NCBI RefSeq assembly: GCF_963662805.1
Contig: NZ_OY759859.1
Coordinates: 87,305 to 151,304 of the forward strand
DNA: 64,000 bases
Direction of reading: 5' to 3'
DNA from: an uncultured Cohaesibacter sp.
Lineage (GTDB): Bacteria > Pseudomonadota > Alphaproteobacteria > Rhizobiales > Cohaesibacteraceae
Shown here in pieces: positions 56,369-64,000 of this stretch (position 1 is the stretch's first letter; each line of letters opens with the position of its first letter). The position numbers were made by a program, and so were the translations under genes. A model generated the notes under the pieces. It ran no database searches and had not been told where the DNA came from. It was given only the letters and a program-made list of their open reading frames with translations.

Positions 56369-57130
56369 ATGGCAGTAAAAATTGATATACCCACCGGTAT
56401 GAGCGATTGGGTATCTTATCTCGAGAACACATGGCTTGGCAGTTTCAGCTATGATGGTCATGGTTCTTTCAGTGCCTACGCAGCACAAAACTATAACTAT
56501 GGTCAATGGGTCGCTGGCAATGTGAATACGACCCAATCCGCAGTTCTTATGGACGGTGATTTCAGCTATGGGCCTCCCGGAGGTTTCTCCGGCGATGTCG
56601 ACAGTTTACAGTTCGGTGATAATCTGACCGGCAGTTCCGGTTCAGGCTATACTATCGATACCGAATTGACGTTGGATTTGACTGAAGCTTCAGCGACAAC
56701 GGCATTCACCTATGCCATCTACTATATCTCCAACCTCCAGAATCTGTCCTATCTTTACAATTATCTGGGAGAACAGGGAACGGAGCAAACCGGCAACTCC
56801 GGCGATGACAGCCTCTACAGTTTCTCCGGTGATGATATCCTAACCGGCGGCGGAGCAAGCGACTATGACCTCTTCGTGTTCGATGCTGCCTATGCCAGCA
56901 CTTCCAACGGCTGGGGAGACGACACCATCACCGATTTTGTCGATGGTCAAGATGAGATCGACTTCATCGGTTATTGGTCTGATTACGCCAGCTTCGACGC
57001 TGATACAACCATCACCACCAGTGGTACCGATACAGTGATCTCCTACACGGACAGCAACAGCGTCACCAGCACGATCACGCTGGCCAACTTCTCCGGGACG
57101 CTGGATTCCGGCGATTTCTACTTCGCGTGA
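56369..57130 (+). CDS. hasA: HasA-type hemophore with C-terminal RTX/serralysin-like extension
   Basis: 253 residues, ATG behind AAGGGAG, no N-terminal signal. Residues 12-88 align with HasA: His31 in YDGHGSF corresponds to the His32 loop ligand, Tyr67 in GDFSYG to the Tyr75 ligand, and VDSLQFGDNLTG to VDSLSFGDGLSG. The accessory His83 that assists Tyr75 has no counterpart; that loop is four residues shorter. Residues 142-253 add GNSGDDSLYSFSGDDILTGG and DTITDFVDGQDEIDF, a calcium-binding RTX fold like the C-terminus of serralysins, which is the type I secretion signal. Classical HasA is about 188 residues with no RTX part. It binds heme outside the cell and passes it to HasR. Confidence 0.85.
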   Translation: MAVKIDIPTGMSDWVSYLENTWLGSFSYDGHGSFSAYAAQNYNYGQWVAGNVNTTQSAVLMDGDFSYGPPGGFSGDVDSLQFGDNLTGSSGSGYTIDTELTLDLTEASATTAFTYAIYYISNLQNLSYLYNYLGEQGTEQTGNSGDDSLYSFSGDDILTGGGASDYDLFVFDAAYASTSNGWGDDTITDFVDGQDEIDFIGYWSDYASFDADTTITTSGTDTVISYTDSNSVTSTITLANFSGTLDSGDFYFA

Positions 57131-57137
57131 TCGCTTC

Positions 57138-58941
57138 ATGACGACCTTTTCAAAAGGCCGGGCACCATCGCAGCGTCACGCTGCGATGGTCGCCTTTTCC
57201 GTCTACAGATTCGTGGCAGGTATCGCCGCGATCAGCGGCGTCGTCAACCTTTTGGCTCTGACCGCGCCGCTGTTCATGCTTCAGGTTTATGACCGGGTGC
57301 TGACCAGCGGCAGCGTGCCTACACTGGCTGGCCTTGCTGTGCTGGCCAGCGGGCTCTACGCCTTTCAGGCGGTTCTCGATATTATACGCGCTCGCATTTT
57401 GCTCCGTTTGGGCGAGCATTTTGACAATCGGTTCTCTGGTAAAGTGCATGAGGCCGTGGTGCATTTGCCTCTTGTAAGACCAATGTCAGGCGATGGCCTG
57501 CAGCCCTTACGTGATCTGGACAATATACGCGGGTTTTTTGGTAGCAACGGGCCGGTCGGGCTGTTCGACTTGCCATGGATGCCGCTCTATCTGCTGATAT
57601 GCTTTGCTTTCCACCCTTGGCTCGGAATGACGGCGCTTGCGGGCGCAATTGTCCTTATCGCAATAACACTTCTAACCAACCTGATGTCGGAAGGGCCAGT
57701 TCGTCAAGCTATGGAGTTTAACATGGCTCGCAACGCTCAGATGGAGGCAGGCCGTCGTAATGCGGAAATCGTACGAGCGCTAGGTCTTGAAAACCGGATA
57801 AAGGCCCGCTGGCAAAAAGACAATGATGCTTATCTGGCTGCCAATCGTTGGGCTGGCGATATTGCTTGCGGATTGGGCGGGATTTCAAAGGCGCTGCGCA
57901 TTTTTGCTTCAATCGGCCATTCTCGCGGTTGGAGCTTTCCTTGTCATCCGCCAGGAGGCCAGCCCCGGGGTAATGATTGCGGCATCGATCATGATGGGTC
58001 GGGCGTTAGCGCCGGTCGATATGGCCATCGCAAGCTGGAGGGCCTTTCCTGATGGCGCGCCAGAGTTGGGCGCGCCTGAAGGAATTGCTGGAGAATATGC
58101 CTCAGATCGATGCGGTCATGGCCCTACCTACCCCCGAACGTGAGTTGCGTGCGGATGCTGTCGCCATCGCTCCACCCGGTATCAAAAAGCCCGTTGTCAT
58201 CGGCGTCACCTTCGCTCTTCAAGCTAGCGATGTGCTTGGAGTGGTGGGGCCGTCGGGTTGCGGTAAATCCTCGCTGGCCCGCGCTCTGGTCGGCGTCTGG
58301 CCGACTGTGGCGGGCAAAATCCGCTTAGATGGTGCCTGCTTTGACCAGTGGGATCGCGAGGCGCTTGGCCGCCACATCGGCTATCTGCCGCAGGATGTAG
58401 AGCTTTTCGATGGCACAATTGCAGACAATATTTCCCGTTTTGAGGTCGGGGAGAAGGCGGAAAAAATCGTTGCTGCAGCGAAGACCGCTGGTGCGCACGA
58501 TCTCATCTTGAGCTTGGAGAATGGGTACGAAACTTTCATTGGTGAGGCTGGTTCCAGACTATCTGCCGGTCAGCGCCAGCGCAATCGGCCTCGCTCGCGC
58601 CCTTTATGGCGATCCGTTTCTGGTGGTGCTGGATGAGCCTAACTCCAATCTCGACGGCAATGGCGAAATAGCTCTGGGTAAGGCGATTGAAGCTGTACGC
58701 AGGCGCAAACGGAATTGTGGTGATTGTCGCCCACCGACCAAGCGCGATAAATGCCGTTGATCACATCTTGGTGCTGGAAGGAGGGCGCATGAAAGCCTTT
58801 GGACCACGTGAAGAAATATTGAAAAAAAGTTTTCAAACAATCGGCGGCTGGTGTCACTGCGCCCCGCCCCGTTTCAGCCGTTCCGATCCTCTGTCGGGAC
58901 ATTCAGTCCGCTTCGAATTGTTGATCCTGCAGACGACGTAA
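57138..58941 (+). pseudogene. hasD: hasD: type I secretion ABC exporter, four single-base insertions
   Basis: Five successive frames together encode about 599 residues, each step adding one base (1804 nt minus 4 = 600 codons). The membrane part has LTAPLFMLQVYDRVLTSGSV and GSNGPVGLFDLPWMPLYLL, typical of the PrtD/HasD group. The ATPase part has VVGPSGCGKSSLARAL (Walker A), RLSAGQRQRI (signature), FLVVLDEPNSNLD (Walker B) and VVIVAHRPSA (H-loop). Breaks: T5 near 57903-57907, CC near 58039, AA near 58583 and A near 58700. All motifs survive, so this is recent decay or read error. With HasE it should secrete HasA. Confidence 0.85.
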
Positions 58942-58966
58942 ACTGCCGATTCAGGGAGACAGACCG

Positions 58967-60278
58967 ATGGCTGAAATCTCGCCCCGTTTCCCGCTCGATT
59001 CGTCGTCATTTGGTCGCCGGCCTGTTGGTGGGGAATTTTGCTGTTGGTTGGAGTTGGCTTTTGGGCGACATCGTTTTCACTTGCCGGGGCGGTAGTCAGC
59101 AATGGCGTTTTCGTCGTCGATACCCACGTTAAGATGGTGCAGCATCCCACAGGCGGCGTGGTGGGAGACATTTTGGTGAAAGAGGGCGATCTGGTCTCCG
59201 CTGGCAAAGTGCTTATCAGGCTGGATGCCACTCAGACGCGTGCACAACTCGCAATCGTTATCAAGCGCCTTGATGAACTGAATGCACGGCTAGCACGACT
59301 GGAAGCTGAACGGGATGATAAGCTAGAAATCACATTTCCAGCCTCTCTGAGAGCTCGGATCAACGACCCCAACGTAAAAGCAACGATAGGCAGTGAAGCA
59401 CGGCTGTTTAGCTTTCGTCGTGAAGTCCGAGAGGGGAAAAAAAGCTCAATTGCGAGAGCGTATAGCACAATATGGTCACGAGATCGAAGGCTTCAAAGCG
59501 CAGGAAGTTGCCTATACCAGAGGTCTCGCCGTGCTGGAAAAGGAGATAGCCACACTGCGGCCGTTGTTCGATAAAGGATTGGTGAATATGCAACGCCTCA
59601 ATTCGCTCGAAGCCGAGGCTACTACTTTCGAAGCGGAGCGCGGAGAAAAAAATCGCATATCAAGCGCAGATTGCTGGGAAAATCACAGAAACGAAGTTGC
59701 AGATTCTCTCGATAGATCAAGAGCTCAGAACAGAGGTCGGAAGTGAGTTGCGCGAAGTGCAAGCTCAAATCGGCGAATTTGTTGAACGTAAGGTGGCGGC
59801 AGAAGATCAATTAAAGAGAATCGATATTATTGCTCCGCAATCTGGCTTCGTACATGAACTCGCCACCCATACTGTTGGTGGGGTGATTTCGCCAGCCGAT
59901 GTGATCATGCAGATCGTACCGGAAAGCGACAGACTGGTGCTCGAGGTTCAGATTTCGCCACAGGATATAGACCAAATTACTCTCGGCCAACCTGCTTTGC
60001 TGCGGTTATCTGCTTTCAACCGTTCTAACCACTCCCGAATTAAACGGTTTTTTGTTAGCCGTATAGCTGCTGATTTAACCCGAGACGAGCACACAGGCTT
60101 GTCTTGGTATCTTGTTCGGATTTCCATCCCTCCGGAAGAACTGACCCAACTGAGTGGTTTGGCTCTATCGCCGGGAATGCCCTCCGAAAGCTTTATTCGA
60201 ACAGAGAAGAGGACTGCATTGTCCTATCTTCTTAAGCCGCTTGTCGATCAATTCAATCGCGCTTTCCGCGAAGAGTGA
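58967..60278 (+). pseudogene. hasE: hasE: type I secretion membrane-fusion protein, four single-base insertions
   Basis: GGGAG precedes ATG 58967. Removing four extra bases from 1312 nt gives 436 codons. Breaks: C3 at 58990-58992, T4 near 59037-59040, A7 at 59437-59443 and A7 at 59646-59652. The joined protein has one membrane helix (LLVGVGFWATSFSLAGAVVS), the conserved VQHPTGGVVGDILVKEGDLV of HlyD-type adaptors, long coiled coils (LREVQAQIGEFVERKVAAED) and the closing DIIAPQSGFVHELATHTVGG. It bridges HasD to an outer-membrane TolC protein, which is not in the window. The conserved content in every piece argues against ancient decay. Confidence 0.85.
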
Positions 60279-60318
60279 ATGCGATCAGAACTTCAATATT
60301 AGATATAAAAGTATCAGC

Positions 60319-60945
60319 ATGAAAAGAAATCTGGAAAATCAAAAAGAGAATTATACTGATTGGAGTGAACTAAGTCTGGATTACCTCTCCAATAAAGACA
60401 TTCTAGCAATGCATTTGTGTTTACTTAAGCTAATTCGGGAGGCGAACACGTTTTGTAATAGGGAATTATACCTGCGATATCTTTACACTCGATATCTTTT
60501 TAGTCTTCAGGCGCACAATGCTTACATGTCGCACCAAATGCAGTCTTGTATGCGTAATCTGGAAATTCGCATGTATCCTTCCTTCTTGGAGAAGGATATC
60601 GCCGATCTCACCGGCTCTTGTCCTACCCCAAAATGCAATGTTCACCTTATGAATAGTGAGTTGGACAACGCAACAGCTCTAGGTTGGATATTGGTCAGTG
60701 AAGCTATTGCGTCCTTTTCTCCGCACTTTCTCGAGAAAGCGCAAATAATCGGTTTCCATGAAACCTACGGAGCTCGTCATTTGGCAGGAACCGCCGCGTT
60801 GTTCAATTCGCGATGGAGGCAAACCTGCATCCACGCCAACGCTATGATCCGTGATGGTGTCGCAGTAGATGAGCTGCAAGCAGCCATTTCTCGAATTCTA
60901 CGCCACCTGCAAATGCTTGCGGAAAAGGAATTGAAAAATGGGTAA
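60319..60945 (+). CDS. Heme-oxygenase-like protein (biliverdin-producing, PigA/BphO type)
   Basis: 208 residues from ATG 60319; the longer frame upstream overlaps hasE. The fold is all-helical. A histidine in DILAMHLCLLKLI lies where the proximal heme ligand of PigA-type enzymes is expected, and the distal part reads ATALGWILVSEAIASFSPHF then GFHETYGARHLAGTA, matching the ALGxLYVxEGSxLG...G..GARHLA pattern. The usual GSxLG has become AIASF, so the distal pocket is altered. If active it would open imported heme with oxygen and release iron. Its place just after hasDE supports that. Similarity is moderate and it overlaps the next gene by 8 bases. Confidence 0.65.
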   Translation: MKRNLENQKENYTDWSELSLDYLSNKDILAMHLCLLKLIREANTFCNRELYLRYLYTRYLFSLQAHNAYMSHQMQSCMRNLEIRMYPSFLEKDIADLTGSCPTPKCNVHLMNSELDNATALGWILVSEAIASFSPHFLEKAQIIGFHETYGARHLAGTAALFNSRWRQTCIHANAMIRDGVAVDELQAAISRILRHLQMLAEKELKNG

Positions 60946-61396
60946 TGCTAGACGCAGCGCCGTTTTAGCTGCCATCTCTAATTTCTGGAATGGAAGTGCG
61001 TCAATAGGCTTCATAGCGCTAGGTTGCGTACTGCTTGGCCTGGGAATCCTCGGAGCTTTTCTGCCGGGTCTACCAACAACGGTTTTTGTCATTGGTGCGG
61101 CATGGGCATTTGGGCGTTCATCTCCTCAGTTGGAGCTATGGCTGCTTGATCATCCACGCTTCGGTGCCACTTTGAGAGCATGGCGAACAAGTCGGGCGAT
61201 TCCGCGACGGGCAAAAGTCGCCGCTTGTCTGGGTAAGGCTGTTGGCTTTGTGCTGTTTGTCGTGATGGTCAAGCCATCATTATGGTTGGCCTGCCTAGTA
61301 CTTATCATCATGGCCGGAGTCGCGATTTGGATCATTTGTCGACCCGAACCGACTGCAATCACTATCGCCAGTCAACGCCTTACCAGCCAAAATTAG
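60938..61396 (+). CDS. YbaN-family inner-membrane protein (DUF454)
   Basis: 152 residues, start overlapping the previous gene by 8. Four membrane segments, with the DUF454 signature LGCVLLGLGILGAFLPGLPT then TTVFVIGAAWAFGRSSPQLE and HPRFGATLRAWR. Function unknown; DUF454 genes are often found beside iron and heme uptake loci and exbBD. Intact. Confidence 0.9.
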   Translation: MGNARRSAVLAAISNFWNGSASIGFIALGCVLLGLGILGAFLPGLPTTVFVIGAAWAFGRSSPQLELWLLDHPRFGATLRAWRTSRAIPRRAKVAACLGKAVGFVLFVVMVKPSLWLACLVLIIMAGVAIWIICRPEPTAITIASQRLTSQN

Positions 61397-61414
61397 TCGA
61401 ATGAAAGGACTGAG

Positions 61415-61846
61415 ATGTTACGGTTTATTCTGCTCGCCCCAATGTCCGTCATGTTACTTGCGTCAGTCTCTCCAGCCGCTTCCTCTGGAGAGATTGAGGT
61501 TGAATTGAATAACGCAATACAAAAGGAGCAGACATGTCGCCTGAGCTTTCTGGTCCGCAACGGGCTGGAGATGACAATTGGCGATCTGGGGGTTGAGGTC
61601 GTACTGCTGGATGATGCCGGACTGGCGCGAGATTTTATGACACTTCGTACTGGGCGTCTTCCTTCTGGCAAGCGGAGAGTGCGTCAGTTCGATCTTCCTG
61701 ATGTCGCATGCGCGGAGTTGGGCGAAATCTTGATCAATGATGTTGCCGATTGCCAAGCAGAGAAAGAGGGCGAAAGCCTGTCGCCAGACCGGTGCCTCGA
61801 AGCGCTGCGGGTGCAGTCGAGAATCGCTATCGGGCTGGGACTGTGA
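61415..61846 (+). CDS. Small periplasmic protein of a TonB cluster
   Basis: 143 residues with a Sec signal peptide (LRFILLAPMSVMLLASVSPA). The mature part is a predicted beta fold: QKEQTCRLSFLVRNGLEMTI then VEVVLLDDAGLARDFMTLRT and a Cys pair in VACAELGEILINDVADCQ. Proteins like this precede exbB in several alphaproteobacterial heme clusters and have no assigned function. It ends 2 bases before the exbB start, so the two should be translated together. Confidence 0.75.
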   Translation: MLRFILLAPMSVMLLASVSPAASSGEIEVELNNAIQKEQTCRLSFLVRNGLEMTIGDLGVEVVLLDDAGLARDFMTLRTGRLPSGKRRVRQFDLPDVACAELGEILINDVADCQAEKEGESLSPDRCLEALRVQSRIAIGLGL

Positions 61847-61848
61847 GG

Positions 61849-62504
61849 ATGGTGGATATTTTTGCGCAGATCCATACGCTGATGAAAATGGGCGGGCCGG
61901 TGGTGATGCTGCTGGTCTTGCTGTCGGTTCTGTCTTCGGCGGCCATTCTCTACAAGCTCTGGCACTTTTCCTATATCGGCATCGGCCGGCACAAGCGGGC
62001 GCGGCAGGCGTTGGTATTGTGGCGCGAGGCGGACGGGAGGCGGCTATCGCGCTTCTCGAACAGGGCAAGGCTCCTGTCAGCATAGTACTGGCGCACGCTA
62101 TGCGTGGGGCGCTGCATCATCCCGACAAGGGCGCGCTGGTGCGCGAGGATGTGGAGCGGGTGGCGCTCGGCTCGCTGTCGAAAACCCGCTTTCTGTTGCG
62201 ATTTCTGGAGACCGTGGGGCAAGTCTCGCCGCTTCTGGGGCTCTTCGGCACGGTGTTGGGCATGATCGAGGCGTTCCAGCGGCTGCAACAGGCTGGGGCG
62301 ACAGTGGACCCTTCGGTGCTGGCCGGGGGTATCTGGGTGGCCCTTCTGACCACCGCTGTGGGGCTGGCGGTGGCCATTCCGGCCAGCCTGTTCGCCGACT
62401 GGTTCACCACTCGGGTGGAAAAGGAACAGGACGTGATTGAGGAATTAATCACCTCGGTGCAGACCGGGCAGATCACCGATGCGGGGATGTCTCATGCGCC
62501 TTGA
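61849..62504 (+). pseudogene. exbB: exbB: MotA/TolQ/ExbB proton channel, one frameshift
   Basis: Start ATG 61849, GAGG just upstream. The first frame gives MVDIFAQIHTLMKMGGPVVM and LVLLSVLSSAAILYKLWHF (helix 1); near GGG 62035-62037 one base is missing and the second frame continues EAAIALLEQGKAPVSIVLAH to GLFGTVLGMIEAFQRLQQAG and GGIWVALLTTAVGLAVAIPA (helices 2 and 3), ending at 62504. With one added G the span is 657 nt, 218 residues. ExbB with ExbD harvests the proton gradient for TonB. The next gene starts inside it. Confidence 0.88.
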
Positions 62505-62877
62505 AAGCCACCGCCGTCGGCGCTTGCCAGTTGGGCTGACCTCGCTGATTGACGTGATTTTCCTTCTGTTGTTGTTCTTCATGCTGTCCTCGACTTTTTC
62601 GCGCTACAGCCGGCTTGATCTGGGAGTGGCGGCGGCGGGCACAGAGGGTGGCGAGCGGCCACGGCTGCTGATAGTGGTCAGCGACGAGGTGGCGTTGCGT
62701 CTCAATGGCCGACCGGTGGCGATGGACGAACTGGCCGTCGCGGTGCAGCCTCTTCTCGATCAGGATGTGCGCCAGGCGGTGGTGATGCCCAGAGGCGACG
62801 TCGCATTGCAAAGGCTGGTCGGCGTGCTCGAAGCGCTCAGGCAGAGCGGCCTTGAAACCATTTCGCTGGCGGATTGA
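62494..62877 (+). CDS. exbD: ExbD/TolR-family protein (first of two)
   Basis: 127 residues from ATG 62494, overlapping exbB by 11 bases. One N-terminal membrane helix, LIDVIFLLLLFFMLSSTF, contains the Asp that carries protons, preceded by a basic tail (RLESHRRRRLPVG). A periplasmic domain follows (LDLGVAAAGTEGGERP). It forms the channel with ExbB. A second, diverged ExbD gene follows at 62893. Confidence 0.92.
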   Translation: MRLESHRRRRLPVGLTSLIDVIFLLLLFFMLSSTFSRYSRLDLGVAAAGTEGGERPRLLIVVSDEVALRLNGRPVAMDELAVAVQPLLDQDVRQAVVMPRGDVALQRLVGVLEALRQSGLETISLAD

Positions 62878-62892
62878 AGAAAGGGAGACGCA

Positions 62893-63306
62893 ATGCATCC
62901 GGTTAAGGCGCGCAAGCACAAAAGAGTAATGCCGGACAACACCATTGCACTGATCAATGTGGTGTTTCTAATGCTGATTTTCTTTCTGATCGCCGGCACG
63001 GTTGCGCCGTCGGTCTCGCCCGGTCTGCGCCCGCCCGGCGCGCCAGATCTGCCGCAGATCGCGCCGGCGGCCAATGCAGTGGAGATATTGGCGGATGGAA
63101 GCCTGATCCATCGGGGCGAGATGCTGCCGCTTGATGCCGTTCTGGCCCGTTTTCCGCCGCCCGGTGCGGGGCGAGAGAGTGAGGCTATTCAGCATATTCT
63201 GGCGGACAGGGGTCTGTCGGCGCGTCAATTGATGCCGATTATGCTGGCTTTCCGCGCGGCCGGGCACAAATCCATCCGTCTCGTCACTCTTAGGGAGGCG
63301 GGATAA
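62893..63306 (+). CDS. exbD: ExbD/TolR-family protein (second of two)
   Basis: 137 residues. A basic cytosolic start (ARKHKRVMPDNTIALINVVF) leads into a helix VVFLMLIFFLIAGTVAP; the proton-carrying Asp of ExbD is replaced here by Asn (ALINVVF), so this copy may be structural. A Pro-rich linker and periplasmic domain follow. It overlaps the tonB start (TAATG). Paired ExbD genes occur in some heme TonB systems. Confidence 0.88.
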   Translation: MHPVKARKHKRVMPDNTIALINVVFLMLIFFLIAGTVAPSVSPGLRPPGAPDLPQIAPAANAVEILADGSLIHRGEMLPLDAVLARFPPPGAGRESEAIQHILADRGLSARQLMPIMLAFRAAGHKSIRLVTLREAG

Positions 63307-64000
63307 TGCGCCAGCTTGGTTTTTCGATCTTTCTGTTGATCTCGCTAATGGCGCATATTGCGGGGGCGGCCCTTTTCGTTATCCGTCCAGAGCCGGTTCT
63401 TGAAGAACGGGGGGCGGGAGAGGCGGCGCTTGAAATCGGCGGCCTGTTCGACTCGGCGGCGCAGGTGGCCGTGGAGCCGGAGACCGTCACGGCCCGGATG
63501 CCGGTTGAAGATGTTGCGCCGGTAGTGGTGCGCGAAGTCACCACCGTGGCTGCCTCCATCACGGCTGCGGTTGCCGACGCGCGCATTGCCGAGCCTGTCG
63601 CCAGCAACGAGGCCCGGCCGGTGACGGCGCTTGCCGCACAGCCGGTCCAGCCCCCTGAAACGCCGCTGCTTACGGAACTGACCGCTCATGATGATGTGGC
63701 CGCGCCGGATATTTCCAAGCCCGTCGCAGTCGAAGTGCGGCCGGTGGAAGCCCGTGCGCCCGTCTCCCCGTCGCTGGTGCGGATTGAGGCGCAGGTGGAA
63801 CCGGAGATGCTGCCCTCTCCTGCGCCAAGACCGAAGAAAGTCATGGCCAGCAAAACTCCACCCCGGAAGCCTGCGCAGAAAACGCAGAAAAAAGCGGAGC
63901 GGCCAGCCCAGGATTCTTCAGTCGCTTTGAAAAAGGGGGGAAACAAAGCGCAAGCTGGTGGCAAGCAAGGCGCTCGCGGTGGAGATGGCGGTAAGACTTT
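63306..64000 (+). CDS. tonB: TonB-type energy transducer, N-terminal part (runs off the window)
   Basis: ATG 63306 overlaps the ExbD stop. About 231 residues are present. A single N-terminal helix (LGFSIFLLISLMAHIAGAAL) with the SxxxH-like S-L-M-A-H pattern anchors it to ExbBD. A long Pro/Val/Ala/Glu linker (VEARAPVSPSLVRIEAQVEP) and a Lys/Pro-rich stretch then span the periplasm. The C-terminal receptor-binding domain is outside the window. In Serratia the equivalent is HasB, specific for HasR. Confidence 0.88.
   Translation, partial: MRQLGFSIFLLISLMAHIAGAALFVIRPEPVLEERGAGEAALEIGGLFDSAAQVAVEPETVTARMPVEDVAPVVVREVTTVAASITAAVADARIAEPVASNEARPVTALAAQPVQPPETPLLTELTAHDDVAAPDISKPVAVEVRPVEARAPVSPSLVRIEAQVEPEMLPSPAPRPKKVMASKTPPRKPAQKTQKKAERPAQDSSVALKKGGNKAQAGGKQGARGGDGGKT

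Noticed and set aside
57138..60278. Programmed frameshifting as an explanation for hasD and hasE
   Set aside because: Eight shifts in two genes, all of the same sign, without slippery-site context; error or decay is far more likely.

Overview
The window looks like a chromosomal or large-replicon segment of an alphaproteobacterium of the Hyphomicrobiales (Rhizobiales) type, probably marine or host-associated. This is inferred from a 2.8 kb-residue NdvB/ChvB cyclic beta-glucan synthase, a CHASE-HWE histidine kinase, a DUF1488 protein, remnants of DUF2840/TraF conjugation genes, a HutW/HutX heme operon and a Has hemophore locus. I could not run a database search, so the genus is not claimed.

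Region 1 (1-25.3 kb) is a patchwork of mobile DNA. It holds an IS1182-type element, an IS427-type IS5 element, an IS110 element, a complete IS21 pair, an IS5 element with a clean 4-bp target duplication, and relics of IS110, of a tyrosine recombinase, of a RES-domain gene and of a plasmid/ICE transfer module (DUF2840-TraF-lytic transglycosylase beside iteron-like repeats). Between these lie a nucleotidyltransferase toxin-antitoxin-like pair, a DMT exporter with a LysR regulator, a LysR/NmrA pair, and a 2.7 kb inverted duplication of a divergent HWE kinase/Crp-Fnr pair.

Region 2 (25.3-43.5 kb) is free of IS elements and looks like ordinary chromosome: transglutaminase, the giant cyclic glucan synthase, a Crp/Fnr regulator, a run of small conserved hypotheticals, a second transglutaminase, HflK-HflC and an SLC13/DASS permease. 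An IS3 remnant at 43.6-43.9 kb closes it.

Region 3 (44.3-48 kb) is a peptide/nickel-type ABC importer (binding protein plus two permeases, no ATPase) behind a cobalamin riboswitch, so cobalt or corrinoid uptake is a likely job.

Region 4 (48.4-64 kb) is a heme island. hutW-hutX-SDR (radical-SAM heme breakdown and cytosolic heme carriage) is followed by hasI-hasS (ECF sigma and FecR-type anti-sigma), hasR (receptor with an STN signalling domain), hasA (hemophore), hasD-hasE (type I secretion), a heme-oxygenase-like gene, a DUF454 membrane protein, a small periplasmic protein, and exbB-exbD-exbD-tonB. The expected circuit is: HasA is secreted by HasDE, captures heme, delivers it to HasR; TonB/ExbBD energise import and transcription is induced through HasS/HasI; HutX and the two degradation enzymes handle heme inside.

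The most unusual points are: HasA carries a C-terminal RTX/serralysin-like extension and lacks the usual accessory histidine; hasR, hasD, hasE and exbB together carry about ten single-base frameshifts while the 8.5 kb ndvB gene has none; IS1182 and IS110 elements share the same 13-bp inverted ends; and the B12-controlled transporter has lost, or never had, its ATPase genes.
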